Shown piece by piece: positions 46,482 through 55,779 of a stretch of DNA of 64,000 nucleotides. Below the pieces are notes generated by a model. That model saw only the letters and a program-made list of their open reading frames with translations, was not told the origin of the DNA and searched no databases. A program made the translations under genes and the position numbers. Every line of letters begins with the position of its first letter. Within the stretch, counting starts at the first letter, position 1. The DNA comes from Hygrocybe punicea (Eukaryota; Basidiomycota; Agaricomycetes; Agaricales; Hygrophoraceae): NCBI GenBank assembly GCA_963556145.1, contig OY744473.1, forward strand, positions 186,001-250,000. The letters are read 5' to 3'.

Positions 46482-46999
46482 ACGGCGTGCTTATTGCTTT
46501 TTGAACTTTTAAAGCTTTTTTGAGCTTAAAAAAGCACGGAAAGATCTCAAAAGCGGATGTGTAGATCTACTGATGCTAGTCATTTTAACGTGCACCACAG
46601 GATTTCTCAGTATTCATTACAATTGTACTACAGGGACTATTGACATTTTTTTAATTTGTACGTTGAACTCTCTTCGTCCCTGCCATTCGTCGCTTGTTTG
46701 AAGCCTTGAACGCTGCACTTTCACGACCTTAGGCGTTTTGAGATAAGGAGTTAGATAAGATAACGCGGACAGCGACTTGTTATCATGGTTACCAATGACA
46801 ATCCGATCTTACGCAGTTACGGACACACGGAGGCGGTTGCACGCCGCGGCTACGTACCGTTGTAAGTACATCGCTATACGACTTCAAGTTGCGTTTACCA
46901 ACGGTTGAACGCTGAGATACCTGCTCGCAGATTCCGACTTTCCGTCTACCCGTCGGTGCTGTTGCGAACCATCACAGTCACCGTTACTCATGCTCGACG

Positions 47000-47007
47000 T
47001 ATAAAAG
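47000..47007 (+). promoter_or_regulatory. TATA box of the nitroreductase gene
   Basis: TATAAAAG lies 77 bases before the ATG at 47084. This is the first host gene to the right of the KDZ element. Confidence 0.5.
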
Positions 47008-47083
47008 GTCGAACATCGATAGCACAGGTGAGTCCTCATCAATCCCTGCATTCTACAATCCAACACCCTACACAACCCTCACC

Positions 47084-48038
47084 ATGTCTTCTGCACTTCT
47101 CTCAGCAGTCCGAGTGAGTGTGATGGCTGCTGCGGCGCTGCTATCTACAACCCCTTTCGATCCTGACCCGCTCGATTTAGGCTCGTCGAACACACTATGG
47201 CTTGTCAAAGGTGTCAACGATCTCTGACGCGCAACTCAAATTGATCATCGCGACAGCCGTCAAGCACGCCCCGAGTCCGTTCAACTGCCAGTCAGCCCGT
47301 GTCGTCCTTCTCCTCGGTAAAGAGAGCGACAAGCTCTGGGACCTAGTCAAGACTGGTTACCTGAAAACCCTTGGTGATGACGGTAAAGCTAAGAAATAAA
47401 TATTCAGGGTATTTTAATGACCATTTTTGTTACATTTTCAGAGGCGGCCATAAAGCTTTCCGCTGCGAAAATTTCAGAATACGCCGCTGGTTACGGTACT
47501 GTTCTGTTTTTCGAAGACACCGCCGTTATAGAAGCCATGTGCGTGAGGCAGCCCAAGTACGAATATTTCTTTTGTTGCGATGGTAATAGTTCCAACTGAC
47601 GGGCCGTCTTTCAATTCAGCTTGGCGCCCCAATTTCCTGTCTGGTCGGAAAATTCAACAGGCATGGTCCAATTCATTGTTTGGACGGGACTTGCAGCCGA
47701 AGGCATGGGTGCTAGTCTTCAGGTATGTGTTTGCACTGCAAGTCTCACAAAGCAGCTCCAGTAACTCTCATTCTTTTTTGTTCTTGTTCACAATCAGCAC
47801 CACGGCGCGTATTCCACAGAAATCGAAGACAATGTAAAGGAGGAATGGGAATTGCCGTCGACTTGGAAGGTAAGGCCTTGGCGTCGGTATCCTTCTTACA
47901 ACCTTTTTTTAAAAATTTATTTCCGCTTGTCAGAGCACTGCTATGATGCCCTTCGGTGTCCCTACTGGTCAGCCTGGGACAGCGGCTAGACCAAAGACGT
48001 TCTTACCGATTCCGGATAGGATCAAAGTTTTCGAGTAA
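47084..48038 (+). CDS. FRM2/HBN1-like nitroreductase family protein
   Basis: ATG at 47084, stop TAA at 48036-48038. Exons join as MSSALLSAVRARRTHYGLSK, with an intron at 47114-47180, then AVKHAPSPFNCQSARVVLLLG and LWDLV, a second intron (47383-47441), GYGTVLFFEDTAVIEA, a third intron, FPVWSENSTGMVQF and GLAAEGMGASLQ, then HHGAYSTEIEDNVKEEWELP and finally STAMMPFGVPTGQP and KTFLPIPDRIKVFE. This is the typical FMN-dependent nitroreductase fold of small fungal oxidoreductases, about 205 residues. The protein is expected in the cytosol, reducing nitro or quinone-like compounds with NAD(P)H. The third intron's donor (near 47538) is the least certain edge. Confidence 0.85.
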
Positions 48039-49531
48039 TCCGTTCGTAGGAAGCTTTATCACACTGTTTTCGTATACTGTTTTCGTATCCCGGCGTAGTC
48101 GCAGTTATAGGTAATTTATTCATTGACAGCATGGACACTTCTCTGGTCCATGCTAGCGGTTGTATATCTCTACACAAACAATTGGAATAAATGAGTAGAA
48201 TAACTGATCAAGCAGATTTCGGCGTCTGTGGCAATTGGCACGAACAAAGCAGTGTGACATGGAATGTTTAAATAATATATAGATAATTGAGTAGAGGAGC
48301 TTACCAGCCGGGTGACCACGGAGCTTGTGGAGGCCGTCTATCTTGGTTCATTCCAGCGCCTTCATTAGCAGCAATGCTTCACGCACTATCATCTGAGCCG
48401 ATGTGGTACTATACCTGCATATTACAAGTTTCTTCCAGTTAAACATCCTTTCCTGGAAACACATCGTCTTCCTCCGTCAAAGGGCCAGTCTCGAGCAGGA
48501 AGTTGCATAAAACTAAGGCTAGCCGGTCGGCGTGACTTTTCGGACAATCTGATCGGGGAATCCGCCCCGCTCCTTGGCCGCCTTTGAATTTCCCACTACC
48601 CCGAATGGATCCCAAGAGATTCGAACCTGAACGAGAGAGGGAAAAAAAAAAAAGATTCGCAGATAAGAACGGAATACAACATGCAAAATAGGGATGGTTT
48701 CGCACCGAATAATCCCAAAAACAACGGCAGTCCGAAAAGGAACGGGTGTAGACCTTGCAATGCGACGGCGGCTGCTTTTGGGATTGATAATCTTCTATGA
48801 CTTGATACAATGGGTCATTGTGGCGGACGCCGGACGGGCACTGGCAGCTGTGGTATTCCGAAGGGGGGTTTGGTATGGGGAGGTTTTGAATTGGGAAGAC
48901 TGAACTCGAATGGCAGCCTTTCTAAGGTAAACGCAATGGCGGAGCTTTGTGTGTTGGCAACCATGCTAGGGTCGATCTTACTTGTGGCCATTAGCCAGTA
49001 TTCAGAATACCGCTAAGCGTTATCCATTCAATTACTTTCCTATAATTTAGCCTGTTCCACGTACCGGAGTGCCCAAGAAAGATCTTGTTGTGAGCTTCCT
49101 GCGCAGGGAGAATCCAACCATGGCTGACCTGGCAGCAGTAGCGCGGCTGGAGTAGATAGCAAGACAGGTATGATGCCAGAATTAAGATTTTGTTTTCGAG
49201 TACTTTTGTCGGTTGGTTGGTGGTTGGTGGATCATTACAAACTTGGTTCCAAATGTGAAGCATATGATTCACGGGTATGCTCTCGGTTCACGCGTTCACG
49301 GGAACGAGTCTGCCTCACCGAGGCATATTCCAATGACGCTTCACTGAACTTGTCTAACTCCCACTCTGGTGTTGCCCAACGGTTCCTCCCTAGGCGCCTG
49401 ACATGATATGATCCTATGTCTCAATAGTTCATCAATGGAACTGTCATAACTGGGAGATAGATCATGGGGTCATTCGGTCATCCAATGTAATAACTACAGA
49501 CTCTTTACTAGGGGATAAGTGGTCACCACTA
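48039..49531. other. Intergenic region, no confident gene
   Basis: It includes the 3' flank of the nitroreductase gene. Two weak candidates are a minus-strand frame at 48439-48810 and a plus-strand set of short exons at about 48690-49150 (with PRTGVPKKDLVVSF). Neither shows a known domain. A poly-A tract interrupts 48640-48652. Confidence 0.35.
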
Positions 49532-51825
49532 TCATGTACGCCATAGCCCAACCCAGCCATGTCCATTCCCAAATCCAGGTTGCTGTGTGCTAGAGTAATC
49601 CCCCTCCCATCTCTCATCCCCACGACCGTGCACAAATCCATATCCACCGTCCCCGTGACCCCCACCTGCTGGCGGCGGTGGCGGTGGCGGCGGCGGCGGC
49701 AGTCCACGTCCCGCCAAGCCCATACTCGCCATCAACGACTCCTCCAAGGAACCATGTGTGGCTCGTTGCTGTGTGGCTCGTTCCGGTTGATACCTGGAAA
49801 TTGGTGTATTGTTAGGCGATTGGAGCCCTTGGTGAGCCAAGGAGCCAACTGGTTGTCGACTGGACGGGTCCACAGCTTTCTTGGCATTGCGGATCGCTGC
49901 AAGTCTGTCGGCGGGTACAGAGTGGTTCGATGACAATCCGGGAGTACCAGTGGATGTTGTGATGGTTGCTGTCGACTGAGTCGCAAACGAAGGAGGGCGG
50001 TGTTTGTTCATCAAGTCGGACGGGCCTGCAATCTCCTTCTTCACCACCTCTGAATCACCCAGATCTCTCTTCCTCTTCCGTCCCACACTAATTCCGGCAG
50101 CTTCTCCACCTGACGCGACACCCGTGAGCTTCCCCGCTTCAACCCCCTGTACAAATTCCACCATCGACCGCGCAACGCGGGCGTTCATCCGGATATCCAC
50201 ATGCTGCCGCCTCACATCGTCACGCATCATCCCGATAGCACAAGACAGCTGCGGCAGACTGAGCGTGTCCATGTGCACGGCTACGAGCAAGCCGATGAAC
50301 ACAAACTCTATGGGTGCGACCTTGGCGGGCGTCCTGAATGGCTTGTTCAGGTGTGCATCACGCACAAGCTCAAGCATTACGCGGTACATCAGGTGAATAC
50401 GTTCATGAAATGTCTTCGAGATGACAGCGTCGGGTTGTGAGAGCCACTTTTCAAGCGGTGCAATGGTGAAAGTGGGCGACGGGTATTTCTCTATGGTGAA
50501 GACGGTTTGGGCTAAACAGCGAAAGTCGCCTCCACGTGAACGGTCCCATTCGAGGGCCTCTCCGACGAGGCCACCTGATTCTTGCAGGTAGGCAGCTTGA
50601 AGCTCACGAATGAATGCCGCGCGAGGGCTGCTTATGACTTGTATTTTTTCTAGATATGTGGCATTAGGAAAGGATGCGAAGAAGACGGGAAAAAAAAAAG
50701 GAGAAACAGTTACCAGCTGGCGTTAGTGCCATCCCAAGTTGGACGCGCTATTGAGGAATATTGGTCATTTCGTACTGCGAGTGTGAAAAAAGTCTTTACT
50801 TGGAAGATTTCGCGCTCGTCACTGTCTGTGATGTCCTGATACTCGACGCAGACGATTTGTTTGTTCGCGAAGAGGCGACGGTACTTGTCGGGCAAAATTT
50901 TACGTGATTTTGAGCCTTTCGGCGTGGGCCCAACGTCCTTGTACCATAGTTTCTCGTGTGTAATTCTGTGGGAGGAATAAACATTGAAGCCTACACCCAT
51001 GGCAGAAGTAAACAAGCTCACGGATCTCTATCTGAATGACAAGAACAAAATGTAAGGTTTGTCATGAGATGAGCAGAATTGAGAAACTGACGCGGTATCT
51101 GGGGAAAGCTATATCAGCACCGAATGAAGCGACAGATTGTGCACTCACCAAGCCATCCATGAATCTGTCCACATCAAAAAAAAAAAAAAAATAGATGAGG
51201 GGAAAACAATATCGGTTTGATGCAAGTTGGGGCGCGCACCGATGTATAGAAGTCAACCGTTGTTTCCCATCTATACACGTCTTCGTTTCGGATCCGTCCT
51301 CGTACGCGTTCACACCTGGAGTTCTCCGTAAGATTGCGACCACCATTTGTTATAAACTTTGTCCTCGTTCGCTCACAAAAAATGACAGGCGGTATGTAGA
51401 AATTGCGGAATATGGAGTCAATGATCCCGATCTGTTTTGCTTCTGGCCATACAACGGCTATCCACAGGTGCCCCAAAGATCATGAATTAATTGGGGAGCT
51501 GCCACAAATCATAATAATAATTGTTTTGCGTTACCTCGTTGATACTCTGGCTCTAAGTTAATGTCCGAGCTGTGGATCTGGTCTGTAGATACGCGTGTGA
51601 TTGAGACCAACAACGTAAGTCAAAAATAAAACGTCACTCCTGAGGATGTCACTGCGCACCGTAGAGGGCTTGCGCGGTGTACGTTGTCGCTCGAGGAACC
51701 TTTAGTGCGTTCTTGATGCGGTAGTTGCTTTTGGTTCCACTTTTGCTGGATTTCTTTGAGCGGGAGGAGGATATGTAATCCTCTTCAGCAGAGTCAACGA
51801 CCGAGTAATCGCTGTCAGAATCCAT
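49532..51825 (-). CDS. DUF262 (GmrSD/ParB-fold N-terminal) domain protein
   Basis: ATG at 51825 starts MDSDSDYSVVDSAEEDYISS, then a basic KKSS.KSGTKSNYRIK linker. After introns come the DUF262 core motifs: INLEPEYQR, VVWPEAKQIGIIDSIFRNFY and CIDGKQRLTSI, equivalent to the DGQQRLT motif of this family. FMDGL, KLWYKDVGPTPKG, LFANKQIVCVEY and DSDEREIFQ follow. The C-terminal exon (49532-50389) has a helical region, a basic KRKRDLG, Ser/Thr-rich linkers and a run of ten prolines before a Gly-rich tail. The function in fungi is unknown. Bacterial relatives are GmrSD and DNA-modification sensing proteins. The start codon lies only 108 bp from that of mad1 on the other strand. Confidence 0.85.
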
Positions 51826-51933
51826 TGCGAGCGGTTTGTGATGTTTTCAGTGCAGCGCAGAAGAATTTGGAAGGTGAAACCAAACAGGCACAAAGCATGC
51901 TGGTCGATCCCACTGGCAGTGGCAACAATATTA
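51826..51933. promoter_or_regulatory. Shared divergent promoter, DUF262 gene / mad1
   Basis: The two start codons face away from each other with 108 bp between them. No clear TATA box is seen. Co-regulation is possible but only inferred. Confidence 0.5.
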
Positions 51934-54811
51934 ATGACACCCTCCAATGCCGCGACCCAGTCTTACAATGTCTCGTCGTCGAGGACCACTTCTACGAAGA
52001 GGGATTCGCTGGCAGCTGAACTTGAACGAGGTGAGCGTTATATTTCGTTGCCTACTCTAAATTGCAGTGTCCCAGAATGTTGCGGTTTCGTCGAATTGCA
52101 CGTCGTAGAGGTGCCCTCCGGGACACTATTTGGCCAAGTGATATGCACTCGGTTGAAGTCTCCATATCGCAGTCAATCCCTCAAATTTTCAGTCTTTGAA
52201 TTTATGTCGGCCGCTGCTGTCCAGACGGTGGCAAGGGAAAGACTTTCATCCTTGCTACCTTCGGTTTTTAACTCGTAATTCCGCACGAATTATGAATGTG
52301 TTACTAGTCTCGTCAACGGTCCTTATTCTTTGTCTATCTTCGTTCAATCTACGTTTGCGCATGCAAAGCCGTACCTCTGCTGTGGATCTCTCCACAACGA
52401 CGAATAACTTGGCCCTACTCATTTCTTAAACATTAGGAATCGCAGCTGAACCTCGTCTCACGTTTCATTATCTCCAATCTAGATCCCGAACTCTCTACAG
52501 CAAAACGGAAACAACGCACCCAGGCGTTCACATCCAATATGGCACACGCTTCCCTCGAACGTCAACTGGTAGCAGCGCAGACGACCAAGATGGAGCTCGA
52601 GACCAAACTACGTGAAAAGGACCTCCTGGTGGAACGTCTAGAGCGCGACCGGCGATGGTTCGCCGACCGCGAAAAAGAGGAGCGGGAAGAGAAAGAACGC
52701 GAGAGGGCTGAGCGTGAGGAGGAAAAGGTGCGTCTGGTAAAAAATTTACCCCCCTCCCCACATCGAATTCACCATATGAACAGCGCAGAACAGACTCGGA
52801 CCTACGTTCCCTCAGAAGTGCCCTCACCACCCTCCGCGAGCAGCACGTTGATCTAGAGGACACACATTCCACTCTCGCTCGTACATCCTCTCAGACACTC
52901 GCCTCGCAAAAGTCCCAACTTGCCACACTTTCTCGGCAGGTGGTCGTCCTCACACAGGAACTCAACGAGTGCAGGAGCATTGCCGAGGATCGTAGGCGCG
53001 CTGTGCATGAAGTTCAGGAACAGTTACATGCGTTGCGTGAAGAAGATAAAATGGTGTTGGATGGCGGTGCTGGCCAGGATGCAGATATGGCGCTGGTACG
53101 TGAGGAGCTGCACCGACAAGCGGAGTACTTGCGCACGCTCGAAAGCACTAACATGCGGCTCGAGTCTGAGCTCGGTATCCTCCGAGAGCGGCACACAAGC
53201 GTCGAAGTGCTGCGAGAGGAAAAGCGCGGGTTGGAGAAGCGCGTACGCACGTTCGAGGAGATGCGGGAGAGGGTAATCCGGCTCGAGGCGGAGGTCGAAG
53301 CAGGGAGGAAGGAGAGAGAAGAGTGGTGCGTTCAGTAGCCTATTCTGACAGTTCCTTCTGACAAGCCGTTCGGTGCACAGGGCAAAACGATCATCTGAAG
53401 ATCCCACGCCATCAACCACGCCAATATCTATTACGCAGACGCTGTCCACACTCCGTCTAGCACACGCACGCCTCCTCGAGGAGCATGGGGCGAATGTCGC
53501 ATTACTCCGCCAATGCGAAGCCAATGTTAGAGACGAGGAACGGCGGGCTGTGGATGCCGAAAATGCCGTTAACAAACTAGAGACAGACGTGCGCGCACTG
53601 AATGAGCAGATCAGGAGACGAGAGCAGAGGGTGCTGCTAGCGGAGAGGGAGGTTGGTTTCATGCAAGCGTTAGTTGTGCGTGATTCCGAATATTGTGATC
53701 TCCATTCATTTTATTTGATGACGCAGGCGAGCTTCGTGGCTGAAGAAGCAGCTAAAGAACCGGACACCACACGTATCGATGAGGCTAAGGATCAACGACT
53801 GAAAGAGCTGGAATCCTTGCTAGGCGAATATCAGTCCATAAATGACACCTTGATGAAGGAAATGGATGCGTCTGGGGGCGACTCCTCGTGTCTGGGGCAT
53901 GCGCTCAGCAGGCGAGACTTGTCCAAGGACGTCCAGTGCGAACGTGCTGCCAAGTACGAAGTCCAAAGGGGTGAGCATGGACTTATACGCTTCTCTTGAC
54001 GTTTCCCAACAGATTCGTGATTACAGCCCTGGAGGCGGCGCAGGCAGAATCATCAACACATCTTGAAAAGATTGAGGAATTGGAACAGAAGCTTTTTGAG
54101 CTTGGGGGTGAAATGGGTGCGGGGAGGCATGTTCCCCCTGGAGTACGCGTGCTGTCGTTGAGGGACAACCCTGAACAGGCATGGGTGGACCTGCGGCAAA
54201 GTGTCATGGATCAACTGAGAGGGGAGAACGAGGCACTCATGAGACGATTAAAGGTGCTGGAGTTGGCCGGAGCTGTCACTGGCGGAGGCGAGACGGACTT
54301 GGTTCCGAGGGAGAGCTGGGAGTTTGTGAACAGAGAAAAGAATGAACTTCAGGATATGGTGAAACAGAAGGAGAAGCGTTTGTTGCGGTTACAGCAGGTG
54401 TGCCAATACTCGCCCGCCTTTATGACGGATTGGTTACTCAAGGAAAGGATGCAGGTATTCACGTCGAAAAGCGCGGAGTTCCGGGAGGCGATCGCGTCCA
54501 TCTTGGGACTCAAACTTGCATTCTACCCTAATGGCCAGGTGCGTGTGACATCCGTCTACGACCTCTGCGCGTCGTTCGTTTTCCAGCCTACCGCCATGGC
54601 AAATGGCGAGAGTGCACGGATGCAACTTGTGGCTCAGGGTGAGGGCGGACCACCGGAGCTGCCGCAGTTGATGCGGTATTGGATTGAGGAGGAGCAGTGC
54701 TTGCCAGGGTTTTTGGCAAGTGTCACTGTGGAATGCTATGATAGGGCAAAACGGGAAGGCGGGTTGGGTACAAGCAATACAGGAGGTAATGAGAATGTTT
54801 TAGTCGGGTAA
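51934..54811 (+). CDS. mad1: Spindle assembly checkpoint protein Mad1
   Basis: Exons: 51934-52030, 52483-52727, 52784-53325, 53381-53675, 53727-53970, 54027-54397, 54455-54811. All introns are GT-AG and phases agree. Intron 1 is long (452 bp). The protein is almost entirely coiled coil from exon 2 to exon 6. GVRVLSLRDNPEQAW fits the Mad2-interaction motif (basic-hydrophobic-hydrophobic...Pro), and MRRLKVLE contains the RLK Bub1-binding motif. The last exon gives the globular RWD-like Mad1 C-terminal domain (FTSKSAEFREAIASILGLKL, NGQVRVTSVYDL, LPGFLASVTVE). Mad1 recruits Mad2 to unattached kinetochores. Confidence 0.92.
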
Positions 54812-55779
54812 CTAATAAGGCTTATATACATATAAATAACTTTCATCGACATCAGAAACGTTAACCGTCGGTGCCAATGGTCATTTTCCATTCGTTCATA
54901 ATCAGAAGTGACATGTCCTGCTGCAAGTCTTTGTGCCGTGCTGGCACTGTTGGGATCCATTCGAACTTTGTCGATGCCCTGGTGACAAGGGCGCAATTCG
55001 AAGTGGTGTGGATACAGCTCAGGCTTCAAGTTGAAGGGCCATCAGGAAAACGTTTGCTTTTGCTGTCCGTTATATAACTTTACGTAATGCCGATCTACTA
55101 TCTAATCGATCCAAAATTTAGGGCAGAAAAAAAAACTAATTTGTCGCCAAGCTTAATTGCGATTGGCCTAATGGCGAGTGACAACGACCAGCCTTCCCAG
55201 TGAACCGGCATGCAGCAGAGGTCATCGAAGATCGCAGTTCGTTCTCAAGTTTTCCCTCCGCAGATGTAAACCTAACGAAACTACCCGACAGGATATTGAC
55301 CCAACGTTGGGAGTAACGTGCGAGTTCAGCGGTCACCGTGCCCCCTTTGCCATGGTCGATTTCACGCCCAAGTGTAAACCTCCACCCAATACCAGTGTTG
55401 CAAATGAAGGGTGTCGAGGGCACGAACAGAGGGTTAGAGAACGAGAACGCGCCCCCTCGAACCCGCTCCTGCTCCCAACACGCCTGCCCACATATTTGGA
55501 ACATTGTCCTCAGCCAAGAACGAATGGCTTTGGCCCGGGGCGAATGGTTCCTTCTATGGATGTAAGCCGTCATTTTTTGTCTTCTATCTATTTAAATCCG
55601 GATGAATGGAACTGAAATTGCATCGCCTGCGATCTGCTCGTACTCTGTGGTTGGTACTGTGTTTTGTAAGGCTTATCATAACTTTCTTTGGTCGATTACC
55701 TTCTGCGCCTTCTAACCCAGCGATTATGTCTGTTAATGATTGGCTGATAACTATTTTATCAGAGAAGGCACACAGACCC
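54812..55779. other. Intergenic region with possible upstream exons
   Basis: Short frames occur on both strands without domains. A minus-strand frame (55136-55573) and plus-strand frames around 55338-55565 overlap, and one of the latter could belong to the 5' part of the Cys4-repeat gene. I could not settle it. Confidence 0.3.

Larger units (their letters stand above)
40721..46576. mobile_element. Element I, TA-flanked, carrying a LIM gene fragment
   Basis: The ends are CATCAGTAGATCTACAC (40721-40737) and its complement (46559-46575), with TA on each side. Removing it with one TA gives ATGACTACACC, exactly the sequence at the matching place in the left KDZ end, which supports the boundaries. 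AAGCTT/AGCTTA motifs repeat inside both ends. It contains a LIM-domain gene fragment, low-complexity sequence with an intron-like module (about 41205-41269) and element G. Confidence 0.75.
27217..46635. mobile_element. KDZ DNA transposon, 19.4 kb with nested insertions
   Basis: Imperfect inverted ends of about 58 bp, 27217-27275 and 46577-46635, share CCCTGTAG, TTGTAATGAAT, AATCCTG and GTGCACGTTAAAATGACTA. CATTATAATG/CATTACAATG motifs crowd both ends. Genes inside: a minus-strand accessory gene (29230-31551), a remnant (31943-32287), a small basic protein (32555-33204), an RNase H1 N-terminal-like protein (33245-33851) and the KDZ transposase (34108-40528). Insertions H, B, solo LTR 2 and I (which contains G) account for about 9.5 kb, leaving an element of about 10 kb. 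I find no clean target duplication. Confidence 0.75.

Noticed and set aside
27217..46635. TET/JBP-type dioxygenase gene in the KDZ element
   Set aside because: Such genes are known to travel with KDZ transposons, so I looked for one, but none of the frames shows a double-stranded beta-helix HxD...H pattern.
27209..46643. 8-bp target duplication for the KDZ element
   Set aside because: The flanks TGAGCTAT and ACTATTGA do not match, so the boundaries rest on the inverted ends alone.
49559..50396. Plus-strand frames opposite the DUF262 C-terminal exon
   Set aside because: They are shadows of a minus-strand exon that continues a well-supported domain protein.
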